Notes: a model not told the origin generated them from the sequence alone. A DNA stretch of 64,000 nt from Rhodanobacter sp. C01 (GCF_002001045.1 NZ_MUNR01000011.1:451416-515415), one strand, 5' to 3'; counted from the stretch's first letter, positions 53,016 through 62,372 are shown. Program-made: numbers and translations.

Positions 53016-53381
53016 ATGAAACGCCTGTTGGCTGGTCTTGCACTGATTGCCGCTGCGGCGACGCTGTCAGGTTGTTACTACGATCCGGGCTACGTGCGCG
53101 CCACCGGTTACAACGGCGTCTATTACACCCAGAATGCATACGTGACGCCGGGCTACTACTACGGTGGCTACTACGGTTACTACAACGGCTATTACGGATG
53201 CTGTTACGCACCCGGCGTGAACCTCTGGTATGGCGGCCCGGGTTATGGCTATTACCGTGGCGGTTATGGTTACCGGGGTTACCGTGGTCCGGCTGGTCAC
53301 TGGCAAGGTGCGGCGCGTGGCGCGGCCCGCGGCAGTGTCTCCCATGGCAGCGGGCACGGTGGCAATCACAACGGCCACTAG
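53016..53381 (+). CDS. Gly/Tyr-rich lipoprotein
   Basis: This 121-residue protein has a lipoprotein signal with lipobox TLSGC (Cys near 20), followed by a domain dominated by Tyr and Gly (YYYGGYYGYYNGYYGCCYAP and YRGGYGYRGYRGP). The C-terminus is Gly/His/Ser-rich (HGSGHGGNHNGH). There is no catalytic motif. It resembles the other Gly/Tyr-rich exported protein at 33219 in composition but not in architecture. AGGGAG lies upstream of the ATG at 53016. The protein is probably an outer-membrane or periplasmic surface component; its role is unknown. Confidence 0.7.
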   Translation: MKRLLAGLALIAAAATLSGCYYDPGYVRATGYNGVYYTQNAYVTPGYYYGGYYGYYNGYYGCCYAPGVNLWYGGPGYGYYRGGYGYRGYRGPAGHWQGAARGAARGSVSHGSGHGGNHNGH

Positions 53382-53412
53382 GCAGGCCTGACGCTTCAGG
53401 CACAATCGCGGC

Positions 53413-54501
53413 ATGCCCCGATTTCGATTCGTGCCGCAATCCATCAGCTTTCCAAGGCTCATCGTCATAGCGACGGTGGGCCTTGTGCTTTGTGCCTGCA
53501 GCAGCCTGCGTTACTACGCGCAGGCTGCGCATGGACAAGGGGAATTGGTTACCCATCGGCGCGCGGTGAGTGCCGTCTTGCGCGATCCGGCCACCGATCC
53601 GAAGCTCGCGGTGCGCCTGCAGCTGGCACAGAAGGCGCGCCGGTTCGCCTCAGAGCGGCTGGGCCTGCCAGACAACCGCAGTTACACCGGTTACGTCGAC
53701 CTGCACCGTCCGTACGTGGTGTGGAACGTGTTTGCCGCGCCACCGTTCTCGGTGGAAGCGTTGCCGCAATGCTTCCCGATCGCCGGCTGTGTCGCCTATC
53801 GCGGCTGGTTCAAAGAGGCTGATGCGAAGGCGGATGCCGCGCGGTTGCAGGCTCGCGGCGACGATGTCTGGATCGGCGGTGTACCGGCGTACTCCACGCT
53901 TGGCTGGTTCGCCGATCCGATCCTCAGCAGCATGCTCGATTGGGACGACGACGAACTCGACAGCACGATCTTCCATGAGCTGGCACATCAGCTGATTTAC
54001 GTGAAGGACGACACGGCATTCAACGAATCCTTCGCCACCTTCGTGCAGACCGAAGGCCTGCGCGAATGGCGGAAGTCGCGTGGCTTGCTGCCGCAGGACG
54101 ATCATGCAGAGGCGATGGATGATGGTTTCACCCAGCTCGTGCTGGACCTGCGCGAGCGCCTCAAGACTCTTTATGCCAGCGGTATGGCCGAGTCAGCGAT
54201 GGCCGAAGGCAAGCAACGCGAGATCGCGGCGTTCCGCACGCGTTATGCGCAATGGCGGGATCGCAAGTGGCCGAACGAGCACGGCTACGATGCCTGGGTG
54301 GCGCAGCCGATCAACAACGCGCGACTGTTGCCATTTGGTCTGTACGACCAGTGGACACCTGCGTTCGCCATGCTGTTTCAGCGTGCTGGGCAGCAATGGC
54401 CGGCTTTCTATGCTCAGGTGCGTATGCTGGCACGCCAGCCTGCGGACGCACGTGACAAGGAATTGCAACGCCTGCTGGATGGACGCAAGGCGGTTCAGTG
54501 A
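53413..54501 (+). CDS. putative zinc aminopeptidase (PF10023 type)
   Basis: This 362-residue protein belongs to the predicted aminopeptidase family of PF10023. It has a lipoprotein-like N-terminus (VGLVLCACSSLRYYAQAAHGQ, of which LCAC is a lipobox), the region RPYVVWNVFAAPPFSVEALPQCFPIAGC (in pieces), and the zinc motif STIFHELAHQLIYVKDD near residue 195. A downstream Glu in NESFATFVQTEG is the third ligand. It likely acts in the periplasm. It starts 31 bases after the lipoprotein gene, and its last seven bases overlap the converging cytochrome gene. Confidence 0.88.
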   Translation: MPRFRFVPQSISFPRLIVIATVGLVLCACSSLRYYAQAAHGQGELVTHRRAVSAVLRDPATDPKLAVRLQLAQKARRFASERLGLPDNRSYTGYVDLHRPYVVWNVFAAPPFSVEALPQCFPIAGCVAYRGWFKEADAKADAARLQARGDDVWIGGVPAYSTLGWFADPILSSMLDWDDDELDSTIFHELAHQLIYVKDDTAFNESFATFVQTEGLREWRKSRGLLPQDDHAEAMDDGFTQLVLDLRERLKTLYASGMAESAMAEGKQREIAAFRTRYAQWRDRKWPNEHGYDAWVAQPINNARLLPFGLYDQWTPAFAMLFQRAGQQWPAFYAQVRMLARQPADARDKELQRLLDGRKAVQ

Positions 54502-55316
54502 GCAGCTGAGCCTTGCGCCTTGCGCCCCGCCATATGCCGCAGATACGCCAGCAAGGCATCGAGATCGGCATCGGACAATGCCTGCGTATCGAAGCCCTGC
54601 ATCTTTGCCTGTGGCCATTGCCGCAGCGACTGCGGATTGCGGATGTAGGCACGCAGCAGGTCTGCGCGCAGGTATTCGGTGGGGTTGTGGGGAATGTTCA
54701 GATCGGGTCCGAGTCGTGCATCACCCTCGCCATTGAGCGTGTGGCAGGCGAAGCAGGTGTGCTGGAACACGACGAAGCCGTGTTGAACTTCGCTGTCTGC
54801 CGGCAGCGATGAATCAGGCACGATCGCAGGGAAGCGCCTGGCCACGCTGTCCATCCTGCGAATCGTCGCGAGCTGGTAAGGCCATTGTTCCGGGCCGATA
54901 TGGGCCGCTCGTGGTTGCGTCCACACCACGTAGAAGGGTCCGGCATGGCCATGATCCTTGCCCAGCGCCGGCCATGGATGGGCGGGATCCTCGATGGCCA
55001 GCCATGCTTCGCTGCCACGATGGTTCAGGATGATCTCCGCTGGAATCTCCGCGGCAAAACCATCACTGGCGACGAACTGCAGGTGATCGCCCGGGCCGAT
55101 GCCCTTGAGCAAGGCCGCCAAAGGCACGGCGCGATACTGCATCGTGTGTTCGAATGCGACATCGGCAGGTACGCTGATCGTGCGTGCGTCATGGCGCTTG
55201 AGCAGCGCTTCCGTGCGATAGGTCATGATGCCTTGGCCCAGATCGACCTTCAGTTCGGCGGCGGTCACCGGCAGGGCCACACTCAGCATCAGCAGATACA
55301 GGGTCAACAGCTTCAT
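54495..55316 (-). CDS. exported mono-heme cytochrome c protein with oxidoreductase-like N-domain
   Basis: This 273-residue protein has a signal peptide (LLTLYLLMLSVALPVTAA). A domain of about 150 residues follows with VPLAALLKGIGPGDHLQFVASDGFAAEIP, which resembles the molybdopterin-binding-oxidoreductase-like fold but shows no cofactor ligand I can identify. A single-heme cytochrome c domain with CFACH near residue 195 and an axial Met in KMQGFD comes next. It is presumably a periplasmic electron carrier. The ATG at 55316 is used. A TACAAT -10-like box lies on the minus strand at 55349-55344. Its 3' end overlaps the aminopeptidase gene. Confidence 0.75.
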   Translation of the reverse strand: MKLLTLYLLMLSVALPVTAAELKVDLGQGIMTYRTEALLKRHDARTISVPADVAFEHTMQYRAVPLAALLKGIGPGDHLQFVASDGFAAEIPAEIILNHRGSEAWLAIEDPAHPWPALGKDHGHAGPFYVVWTQPRAAHIGPEQWPYQLATIRRMDSVARRFPAIVPDSSLPADSEVQHGFVVFQHTCFACHTLNGEGDARLGPDLNIPHNPTEYLRADLLRAYIRNPQSLRQWPQAKMQGFDTQALSDADLDALLAYLRHMAGRKAQGSAAH

Positions 55317-55477
55317 GACGGACTCTGGCAGGGATGTAAAGAAATTGTAGGTCCAGTCGCGCATGCAAGGCACGCTGGGCTCGCACCAGCTACCTGTTCG
55401 TGAGCCTGTCGGAAAGCTGAACAAATTTCAGCATGCACGTTGAACTCACGTCGTGCCAGCCACACTAACTCCATGTA

Positions 55478-55597
55478 TCGCCGTGACGGCGACAGGAAGT
55501 GGCACAGATCATCGTGACACTGAGGGGCCGGCCTTTCCTCCCCTGGAGGCCGCCTGACAAACCCCATCAGTCCTCCCCTGGCTGATGGGGTTTTTTT
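55478..55597 (+). ncRNA. sX13-like small RNA with C-rich loops and terminator
   Basis: The 364-base gap 55317-55680 holds no gene but shows three consecutive hairpins. TCGCCG-TGA-CGGCGA is at 55478-55492. A second stem CGGCCT/AGGCCG lies near 55529-55552 with a loop containing TCCTCCCCTGG. The last is an 11-12 base stem (AACCCCATCAG/CTGATGGGGTT, 55559-55593) with the identical loop TCCTCCCCTGG, followed by a T run, so it is also the terminator. Repeated CCTCCCC loops are the mark of anti-Shine-Dalgarno sRNAs such as Xanthomonas sX13, and the length of about 115 agrees. A TTGAAC at 55440-55445 may be the -35; no good -10 is seen. Confidence 0.65.
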
Positions 55598-55680
55598 GCC
55601 CGGATGAGCATGGTTCGCATGCGATGCGCCTCGACATGGATAATGGACTTGCGCATCCCCCTTCTTCGCTTGGGCGACTG

Positions 55681-56865
55681 ATGATCATCGATTCACTGCT
55701 CGACACCGACCTGTACAAGTTCTCGATGATGCAGGTGGTGCTGCATCAGTATCCCGCGGCGCAGGTCGAGTACCGCTTCAAGTGTCGCAATCCGGGCATC
55801 GACCTGGTGCCGTATATCGACGAGATCCGCGCCGAGCTGGCAGCGCTGTGCCGGCTGCGTTTTACGATGGACGAGCTCGACTACCTGCGCACGTGGCGTT
55901 TCATCAAGAGCGACTTCGTCGATTTCCTCGGGTTGTTCCAGCTCAACGAGAAATATGTCGAGATCGCTCCGGCCGCGGCAGGCAACGGCGAGATCGATAT
56001 CCGCATCCGCGGTCCATGGCTGCATACGATCCTGTTCGAGGTGCCGTTGCTGGCGATCGTCAACGAGGTGTATTTCCGCAATACGAGTGCGGGCCTTGAT
56101 CTGGACGAGGGCCGCCGGCGCCTGCACGCGAAGATCGCCTTGTTGCGTGATACGCCGGATTACGCCGGTTGCAGGATTGCCGATTACGGCACGCGGCGGC
56201 GTTACTCGCGGGCGTGGCAGGAAGAGGTGGTGACCACGTTGCGCGACGGGCTCGGCACCCAACTGGCCGGTACCAGCAACGTGTGGCTCGCGCGCAAGCT
56301 CAACCTGGTTCCGCTGGGAACGCTGGCGCACGAATACCTGCAGGCGCATCAGGCGCTGGGGCCGCGCCTGCGCGATTCGCAGGTGGCCGCGCTGGAGGCG
56401 TGGGCAAAGGAATATCGCGGCGATCTCGGCATCGCGCTGTCAGACGTTTACGGACTCAATGCCTTCCTGCGCGATTTCGACATGTATTTCTGCAAGCTGT
56501 TCGACGGTACCCGGCACGATTCCGGCGACCCGTTCGAATGGGGCGAGAAGGTGCTGGCGCATTACCGTGCGAACCGGGTCGATCCGCGCAGCAAGGTGCT
56601 GGTGTTCAGCGACGGCCTGGATATCCCGAAGGTGATGCAGCTGTACGCGCATTTCCGTGATCGCTGTCTGCTGGCATTCGGCGTCGGCACCAACCTCACC
56701 AATGACGTGGGGCCGGTACCGCTCAACATCGTGATCAAGATGATCCGCTGCAACGGGCAACCGGTGGCCAAGCTGAGCGACTCGCCGGGCAAGAACATGT
56801 GCGAGGATGAGGCTTATGTGACCTATCTTCGCCAGGTGTTCGAGATACCTGCGACACAGGGTTGA
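55681..56865 (+). CDS. pncB: nicotinate phosphoribosyltransferase
   Basis: PncB joins nicotinate to PRPP with ATP hydrolysis to make nicotinate mononucleotide in NAD salvage. The 394 residues match E. coli (400). Landmarks are [20 protein letters not shown] (residues 5-24), [55 protein letters not shown] with the phospho-His, and [17 protein letters not shown]. The ATG at 55681 fits the family; an in-frame start at 55585 would overlap the sRNA terminator. It converges with metQ, with four bases between the stops. Confidence 0.97.
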   Translation: MIIDSLLDTDLYKFSMMQVVLHQYPAAQVEYRFKCRNPGIDLVPYIDEIRAELAALCRLRFTMDELDYLRTWRFIKSDFVDFLGLFQLNEKYVEIAPAAAGNGEIDIRIRGPWLHTILFEVPLLAIVNEVYFRNTSAGLDLDEGRRRLHAKIALLRDTPDYAGCRIADYGTRRRYSRAWQEEVVTTLRDGLGTQLAGTSNVWLARKLNLVPLGTLAHEYLQAHQALGPRLRDSQVAALEAWAKEYRGDLGIALSDVYGLNAFLRDFDMYFCKLFDGTRHDSGDPFEWGEKVLAHYRANRVDPRSKVLVFSDGLDIPKVMQLYAHFRDRCLLAFGVGTNLTNDVGPVPLNIVIKMIRCNGQPVAKLSDSPGKNMCEDEAYVTYLRQVFEIPATQG

Positions 56866-56869
56866 GCAT

Positions 56870-57667
56870 TCAGAATGCGGGCAATACCGCCCCTTGATAC
56901 TTCTGCTCGATGAAAGCCTTCACCTCGGGGCTGTTCAATGCCTTCGCCAGTTTTTGCACGCGTGGGTCATTCTGGTTGTCCGGACGACCGACGAGGTAAT
57001 TCACGTAAGGCGAGTCCTTGTCCTCGATCAGCAACGCATCCCTGGTCGGGTTGAGGCCGGCAGCCAGCGCATAGTTTGTGTTGATCAGGGCCAGATCCAC
57101 TTCGTCCAGCGTGCGCGGCAACATGGCCGCTTCCAGCTCGCGAAACTTCAGATGTTTCGGATTCACGGTGATGTCCTTCAGGGTGGACAGCTCGTTGGTG
57201 GGATCCTTCAGCGTGATCAGTCCGTGCCTGGCCAGCAGCAACAAGGCGCGGCTATTGTTACTGGGGTCGTTCGGGATGGTCACGCTGGCGCCGTCGGGCA
57301 GCTGGTCGATGCTCTTGTACTTGCGCGAATACGCGCCGAACGGCTCGATGTGCACGCCGGTAACAATGACCAGATGGGTGCCACGCTCGCGGTTGAACGC
57401 ATCCAGGTACGGCTTGGTCTGGAAATAGTTCAGGTCGATGTTCTTCTCGGCCACCTGGGTATTCGGCTGTACGTAGTCGGCGAATACCTTGATCTGCAGG
57501 TTCACGCCTTCCTTCGCCAAGACAGGCTGGATCTGCTTGAGGATTTCCGCGTGCGGTACCGCGGTCGCGGCCACGGTGAGCGTATGGTCGTCCTCCTTCG
57601 GCGCGGAGCAGCCCGCCAGCAAGAACAGAGTCAGGGCAGTGGCGAGGGCGACAAACGGAAGTTTCAT
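56870..57667 (-). CDS. metQ: methionine-binding lipoprotein of the MetNIQ importer
   Basis: MetQ captures methionine in the periplasm for the MetNI ABC importer. The 265 residues start with a lipoprotein signal and lipobox LLAGC (Cys near 20). The NlpA/MetQ domain has VGVTAVPHAEIL-like VAATAVPHAEILKQI, FADYVQPNTQVAEKNIDLNYFQT (in pieces), AYSRKYKSIDQLPDGASVTIPNDPSN (in pieces), and LALINTNYALAAGLNP. It is the third gene of metN-metI-metQ but is separated from metI by 228 bases that hold a probable separate promoter with a palindrome and a small ORF. Confidence 0.95.
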   Translation of the reverse strand: MKLPFVALATALTLFLLAGCSAPKEDDHTLTVAATAVPHAEILKQIQPVLAKEGVNLQIKVFADYVQPNTQVAEKNIDLNYFQTKPYLDAFNRERGTHLVIVTGVHIEPFGAYSRKYKSIDQLPDGASVTIPNDPSNNSRALLLLARHGLITLKDPTNELSTLKDITVNPKHLKFRELEAAMLPRTLDEVDLALINTNYALAAGLNPTRDALLIEDKDSPYVNYLVGRPDNQNDPRVQKLAKALNSPEVKAFIEQKYQGAVLPAF

Positions 57668-57680
57668 GGAAAATATTCAC

Positions 57681-57724
57681 TTGTGCGATGCACAATGATA
57701 AGCCGTCTATACTGCCAAACACAA
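57681..57724 (-). promoter_or_regulatory. metQ promoter with perfect palindromic operator
   Basis: On the minus strand TTGTGT (57724-57719), an 18-base spacer and TATCAT (57700-57695) form a plausible promoter. Directly after the -10 box, at 57681-57695, stands the 15-base perfect palindrome TTGTGC-ATC-GCACAA, covering the transcription start and ending 13 bases before the metQ ATG. It could be an operator, or a leader hairpin that hides the ribosome binding site. Confidence 0.45.
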
Positions 57725-57751
57725 ACATGGGCCAGCGGAGCTCGCGACGCG

Positions 57752-57844
57752 TCACGCCTTTGGCGCGATAGAGCGGCCCAACAGGATCAGGGCCAGGATG
57801 GCGGCAATGGCGGCGAGCAGCAAGGTCATGGCGGTGATTCTCAT
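57752..57844 (-). CDS. putative 30-residue membrane peptide between metI and metQ
   Basis: On the minus strand an ATG at 57844 opens a 30-codon frame ending TGA at 57752. The peptide is MRITAMTLLLAAIAAILALI followed by LLGRSIAPKA, that is, one strong transmembrane helix with a basic tail. No clear ribosome binding site stands before either possible ATG (57844 or 57829). It lies in the same orientation as metI and metQ. It may be a real small protein, or just a hydrophobic reading of a GC-rich gap. Confidence 0.3.
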   Translation of the reverse strand: MRITAMTLLLAAIAAILALILLGRSIAPKA

Positions 57845-57895
57845 GAGTGGCAAACGAAAGTAGGCCGCCCATGCCGCCAAGCGCAAATGAAAAAA

Positions 57896-58573
57896 TCAGC
57901 GTTGCTTATAACGCGTCACGATACGGTCGCCGAGCATCTGCAGCAGTTGCACCAGCACTACCAATAGCGCCACGGTGACTACCATATAGTCGGATTTGTA
58001 GCTGAGGTAGCCGTAGCGGTAGGCCAGATCACCAAGACCGCCGGAGCCGATGGCACCCCCCATTGCGGTGTAACCGACCAGGGCGATCGCGGTGACGGTG
58101 ATGCCGGCGAAGATCCCGCCGCGTGCTTCGGGCAGCAGCACGTGGCGCACGATCTGCCACAGGCTGGCGCCCATTGCCTGGCTGGCTTCGATCACGCCCT
58201 GCTGCACTTCGCGCAACGCAGTTTCCACCAGCCGTGCAAAGAACGGCGCCGCACCGATCACCAGCGGCGGGATGGCGCCGCGGATGCCGAGCTTGGTGCC
58301 GACCAGGAAATACGTCACGGGCATCAGCACGATCATCAGGATGATGAACGGTACCGAGCGCAGGATGTTCACCAGCAGCGAGGTCACGGCATGGAACTTG
58401 GGCATCGGACGCAACTGACCGCTGCCGGTGAGATACAGCAGCACGCCGAGCGGCAGGCCGATCAGCACGGTGAGCAGCAGCGAACCGCCGAGCATCAGCA
58501 AGGTGTCGACACAGGCGCGGCCAAGCTCGCTCCAGTCGTCGATGTTGGGGAACAGTGTCTGCAGCAGGTTCAT
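57896..58573 (-). CDS. metI: methionine ABC transporter permease
   Basis: MetI is the membrane subunit of the methionine importer. The 225 residues have five hydrophobic helices and the binding-protein-dependent permease pattern. It shows [39 protein letters not shown], and the coupling EAA-like loop [31 protein letters not shown] (in pieces). [22 protein letters not shown] is typical of MetI. The ATG at 58573 overlaps the metN stop as ATGA. The longer open frame to 59614 is a shadow of metN. Confidence 0.96.
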   Translation of the reverse strand: MNLLQTLFPNIDDWSELGRACVDTLLMLGGSLLLTVLIGLPLGVLLYLTGSGQLRPMPKFHAVTSLLVNILRSVPFIILMIVLMPVTYFLVGTKLGIRGAIPPLVIGAAPFFARLVETALREVQQGVIEASQAMGASLWQIVRHVLLPEARGGIFAGITVTAIALVGYTAMGGAIGSGGLGDLAYRYGYLSYKSDYMVVTVALLVVLVQLLQMLGDRIVTRYKQR

Positions 58574-59580
58574 CGGTGCAGTTCCTCGATCTCGATACCA
58601 GCCTGACGGAGCGCGACCAGTGCGGCGTCCACATGTTCGCCCTGCATCGCGAGGGTGAGCTGACCGTAGGGCAGATCCTTGATGCGGTCGATGCGACCGG
58701 CAAGGATGTTGAAGTCGATGCCGGTCTCGCGGGCGACGCGCCCCAGCGCGGGAGTCAAGGTGGTGTCGCCACGGAAACTGAGCCGAAGGATGCGCCCAGG
58801 CACTTGCGCGAACGGCGCCAGCTCGCTGGCCGCCTCTTCGGGCAACGCCTCGTTGACGAAGCGCCGCGTGGTCGGATGCCGCGGATGCAGGAACACGTCG
58901 GCCACCGCGCCGCGCTCGACGATCACGCCTGCATCCAGCACCGCCACACGATCGCCTATGCGGCGTACCACATCCATCTCGTGGGTAATCAGCACGATGG
59001 TGAGCTTCAGCTCGCGGTTGATCTCGGCCAGCAGCTCCAGCACCGACGCGGTGGTCTGCGGATCGAGCGCGCTGGTTGCCTCGTCGCACAACAGGATCGA
59101 CGGCCGATTGGCCAGCGCGCGTGCAATGCCGACGCGCTGTTTCTGGCCGCCGGAGAGCTGCGACGGGTACTTGTCGGCATGCGCGGTCAGCCCGACCCGT
59201 GCCAGCAGCTCGTCGACACGTGCACGGATGACGCCGGCATCGCGTTCGCCGGCCAGTCGCAGCGGAAACGCGACATTGTCTGCCACCGTCTGGGAGGCAA
59301 GCAGGTTGAAATGCTGGAAGATCATGCCGATCTTGCGGCGCTGCGCGCGCAGCGCCGGCTCGGCGAGTGCGGTCATCTCGGTGTCGTCGACGAAGATGCT
59401 GCCGCCGCTGGGTCGCTCCAGCAGATTGATCAGCCGTATAAGCGTCGATTTGCCGGCGCCGGACAGGCCGATGATGCCGAATACCTCGCCATCGCTGACG
59501 TCCAGACTGAATGGCTGCAGCGCGGGAATGTCCCGGCCGTCGACGCGGTAGGACTTGTGGACATCGACAAAGCGGATCAC
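58570..59580 (-). CDS. metN: methionine ABC transporter ATP-binding protein
   Basis: MetN powers methionine uptake. The 336 residues carry Walker [10 protein letters not shown] (about 38-46), the Q-loop [15 protein letters not shown], signature [15 protein letters not shown], Walker [13 protein letters not shown] and the switch His in [10 protein letters not shown]. The C-terminal regulatory ACT-like domain ([21 protein letters not shown] onward) senses cytoplasmic methionine and inhibits transport. The start is a GTG at 59580. A TAGAAT -10-like box lies at 59618-59613 on the minus strand. No SAM riboswitch or MetJ box is evident. Confidence 0.96.
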   Translation of the reverse strand: MIRFVDVHKSYRVDGRDIPALQPFSLDVSDGEVFGIIGLSGAGKSTLIRLINLLERPSGGSIFVDDTEMTALAEPALRAQRRKIGMIFQHFNLLASQTVADNVAFPLRLAGERDAGVIRARVDELLARVGLTAHADKYPSQLSGGQKQRVGIARALANRPSILLCDEATSALDPQTTASVLELLAEINRELKLTIVLITHEMDVVRRIGDRVAVLDAGVIVERGAVADVFLHPRHPTTRRFVNEALPEEAASELAPFAQVPGRILRLSFRGDTTLTPALGRVARETGIDFNILAGRIDRIKDLPYGQLTLAMQGEHVDAALVALRQAGIEIEELHR

Positions 59581-59682
59581 GGCGTGGGATTCGACCTGCG
59601 GGCGGAAGCGTCATTCTATGCCACGGATACGGCCAGCGATGGCGTAGACTGCTGGATTGACCCGATCAACCGGAGTGTGACC

Positions 59683-60168
59683 ATGTCCAGCGTCTACGAT
59701 TTCACCGTCCGCGATATCGATGGCAAGCCGCGCTCGCTGGCCGAATGGCGCGGCAAGACCCTGCTGATCGTCAACGTCGCATCCAAGTGCGGTTTCACGC
59801 CGCAGTACAAGGGACTTGAGACGCTGTGGCAGGACCAGCGCGACCGCGGGCTGGTGGTGCTGGGTTTTCCGTGCGACCAGTTTGGGCATCAGGAGCCCGG
59901 CAGCGAAGCGGAGATCATGAATTTCTGCAGCACGCATTACGACGTCACGTTTCCGATGTTCGCCAAGATCGAGGTCAACGGCGAACATGCCGATCCGCTC
60001 TACCAGTGGCTGAAGAGCGAGGGCAAGGGCATCCTTGGCAGCGAATCGATCAAGTGGAACTTCACCAAGTTCCTGGTCGATGCCGAAGGGCAGGTGGTGA
60101 AGCGTTATGCGCCCACCGATACTCCGGAGAAGATCGCCAAGGATACGCAGGTGCGCCTGGCTGGCTGA
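59683..60168 (+). CDS. glutathione peroxidase family protein
   Basis: This 161-residue thiol peroxidase of the glutathione peroxidase family (BtuE/Gpx type) reduces hydroperoxides with thioredoxin or glutathione. It has the peroxidatic Cys in NVASKCGFTPQYKGLE (near residue 36), FPCDQFGHQEPGS with the Gln of the catalytic set and a possible resolving Cys, and IKWNFTKFLVD with the Trp. The Cys replaces the selenocysteine of animal enzymes. The ATG at 59683 fits the family. It diverges from metN and converges with dacB. Confidence 0.94.
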   Translation: MSSVYDFTVRDIDGKPRSLAEWRGKTLLIVNVASKCGFTPQYKGLETLWQDQRDRGLVVLGFPCDQFGHQEPGSEAEIMNFCSTHYDVTFPMFAKIEVNGEHADPLYQWLKSEGKGILGSESIKWNFTKFLVDAEGQVVKRYAPTDTPEKIAKDTQVRLAG

Positions 60169-60183
60169 GGCGGTCGGAAGCGT

Positions 60184-61734
60184 TCAATCGCTGCCGCGAT
60201 GGTCCGCCAGCAGCACGGCGATCGCGTCCAGATCACTGCTGGCGCGTGGGGCATCCGTGGGCGGTTCATAGTTGTTGAGCATGATCGCGAACGCCAGCCG
60301 TTCGCCTGCGGCCGTGGTGACGTAACCGGCCAGGCAATGCACATAGGTCATGCTGCCGGTTTTTGCATGCACGTTGTTTTCGGCGGCGGTACCGCGCATG
60401 CGGCCGATCAGGGTGCCGTCGACGCCGGCGATCGGCAGTGCGTCACGCAGCGCGGCGGCATATGGCTGTGCAGCCAGGTAACCGAGCAGGCGAACCAGCG
60501 CGTCGGGCGTCACGAGGTCGCGGCGGGACAGGCCGGTACCTTCGGCGATCAGGCTGGTCGATGGCTGAATTCCGATCTGCGGCAACCACGCCTGCAGTGC
60601 CCTGATGCCGTAGCTCTCCGTGCTGGTGAAGCCGGGGGGCGGTGGGGAAGTCGTGGCCTGCTCGTGTGCGCCCACATTCAGCAGCAGGTTCTGCAGGTAC
60701 AGGTTCTGCGAGCGTTTCAGGCCGCGCTTGAGGATTTCCAGCACAGGCGGCGACCACACTTCGCCGACGGTCCGGGCGTGTGCCAGTAGTCCGGCATCAT
60801 CCTGCGGCCAATGCAGCGCCTGCAGCTGACCGGTGACGCGGATGCCATGGCGCTGCAGCGCGCTGCGCAATTCCCGTCCGGCCTGCAGGGTGGGCTCCGT
60901 CATGGCCAGCTTGAATTGTTGCGGTGGTGCCTGTGCAGGCACGTTGCCGAAGACGTGCAGCGTGTCCGAACCCGGTGCGCGATACAGGTTTATGTCGCTG
61001 GTTGTGCGCGGCAGGGTGGTGGTGATCTGGCCGGACACGTGCGGCTGCGCGTCGATCGGCGTGAAACCCAGGCTGGCTGGCAGACCGACGGCGCTTCCGG
61101 GGTTCACCGTGATATCGACGGTGTTTTCCTGCACGCTGAGTGCCGAGGAGGGCACTGCAAACGAACTCTGCAGATCGCCGGCCTCCCAGCCGGCGCCAAA
61201 GGTCGGACCGGTGAAGTAGCTGTCGTCGACGATCAAGTCGCCATGCACGGTCCGCACGCCGCTTGCCGCGAGCTGAGCGGCAAGCTGATCGGCCCAGGCG
61301 GTGCTCTCGGCGGTACCCAGGGTAGGGTCACCCATGCCATAGAGAATCAGCGGGCCATTCAGGCGGCCGTCCTGTTCACGCGCGTCGCTCAGTAGCCGGG
61401 TGGGGATGCGGTAATCGGGGCCGAACGTGGCCAGGCTCAGTCCGGCGGCGAACAGCTTGGCAGTGGAGGCGGGTTGCAGCAGTTGGTCGGCGTGGTATGC
61501 ATAAACCGTGCGGCCACTGTCCAGCGAGACCACCGCAATGCCCCAGCTGGCTGCGGCAAAACGGGGTTGTCCGATGTAGGCGTCAATCTGCGCCGCCAGT
61601 GGCGATGCGCTGGCGGTGAACGTGGCGGCTGGTGGTGTTGTCGATGCGGCCGTCGCCAGCGTGGTGAAACATGCACCCACGAGCAGCAGAAATGAAATGA
61701 GGCGGTGTCGGGGGCGGCGGGGCGGCAGGCTCAT
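60184..61734 (-). CDS. dacB: D-alanyl-D-alanine carboxypeptidase/endopeptidase (PBP4 type)
   Basis: This 516-residue peptidase S13 (PBP4) protein cuts D-Ala-D-Ala and cross-links in peptidoglycan. It has a signal peptide (LISFLLLVGACFTTLATAA). The three penicillin-binding motifs are SxxK as QPASTAKLFAAG near residue 90, SxN as RSQNLYLQNLLL, and KTG as VHAKTGSMTYVHCLAGYV near residue 460. An inserted domain of about 180 residues between the first two is normal for PBP4. The ATG at 61734 is used. Confidence 0.94.
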   Translation of the reverse strand: MSLPPRRPRHRLISFLLLVGACFTTLATAASTTPPAATFTASASPLAAQIDAYIGQPRFAAASWGIAVVSLDSGRTVYAYHADQLLQPASTAKLFAAGLSLATFGPDYRIPTRLLSDAREQDGRLNGPLILYGMGDPTLGTAESTAWADQLAAQLAASGVRTVHGDLIVDDSYFTGPTFGAGWEAGDLQSSFAVPSSALSVQENTVDITVNPGSAVGLPASLGFTPIDAQPHVSGQITTTLPRTTSDINLYRAPGSDTLHVFGNVPAQAPPQQFKLAMTEPTLQAGRELRSALQRHGIRVTGQLQALHWPQDDAGLLAHARTVGEVWSPPVLEILKRGLKRSQNLYLQNLLLNVGAHEQATTSPPPPGFTSTESYGIRALQAWLPQIGIQPSTSLIAEGTGLSRRDLVTPDALVRLLGYLAAQPYAAALRDALPIAGVDGTLIGRMRGTAAENNVHAKTGSMTYVHCLAGYVTTAAGERLAFAIMLNNYEPPTDAPRASSDLDAIAVLLADHRGSD

Positions 61735-61855
61735 GGTCCCCAGTATCGCCAATCCCGCCATCGCCTGCAGCGGGGCGGGATGTCGGGGTTCTGCTAACCT
61801 TGCACGTTCGTGTCGGCACCTGGCCGGCGGACTTGAACCTATTCGCGAGACTCCC

Positions 61856-62338
61856 ATGCAGATTGCACAGAACGCCGTTGCCGCCTTCCACTACACGCTG
61901 ACCGATGACCAGGGCCAGATCATCGACAGCTCCGAGGGACGCGAACCGCTGACCTATCTGCACGGCAGCGGGCACATCGTGCCGGGCCTGGAGAGGCAGA
62001 TGGAAGGCCGTGCAGCAGGCGACAAGTTCACGGCCGACGTGTCGCCCGAGGAAGGTTACGGCGTGCACCACGCCGAGCTGATGCAGGAAGTTCCGCGCGA
62101 GGCATTCCAGGGCGTCGAGGACATCCAGCCAGGCATGCAGTTCCAGGGCCGCGGCCCGCAGGGCGAGATCAACGTCACGGTCACCAAGGTCGAGAATGAC
62201 AAGGTGTTCATCGATGGCAACCATCCGCTGGCCGGCAAGACCCTGCATTTCGCGATCGAAGTGACCGATGTGCGCGCGGCCAGTGAAGAGGAGCTGGCGC
62301 ACGGTCACGTGCACGGCGCCGGTGGTCATCACCATTGA
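61856..62338 (+). CDS. slyD: FKBP-type peptidyl-prolyl isomerase SlyD
   Basis: SlyD is a cytoplasmic FKBP-type isomerase and chaperone that also handles nickel. The 160 residues show VAAFHYTLTDDQGQIIDSSE, PLTYLHGSGHIVPGLERQMEG, and the insert-in-flap domain with SPEEGYGVHHAELMQEVPREAF. They end with KTLHFAIEVTDVRAASEEEL. The His-rich tail (HGHVHGAGGHHH) is short compared with E. coli and would bind metal. The ATG at 61856 fits the family. A strong bidirectional terminator follows. Confidence 0.94.
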   Translation: MQIAQNAVAAFHYTLTDDQGQIIDSSEGREPLTYLHGSGHIVPGLERQMEGRAAGDKFTADVSPEEGYGVHHAELMQEVPREAFQGVEDIQPGMQFQGRGPQGEINVTVTKVENDKVFIDGNHPLAGKTLHFAIEVTDVRAASEEELAHGHVHGAGGHHH

Positions 62339-62372
62339 TGTGCCGGATCACGGATGTCTGGTGATCCATCAC

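Noticed and set aside
59581..59682. SAM riboswitch or MetJ operator before metN
   Set aside because: The gap is only 102 bases and shows no SAM-I/II-like core or repeated AGACGTCT boxes.
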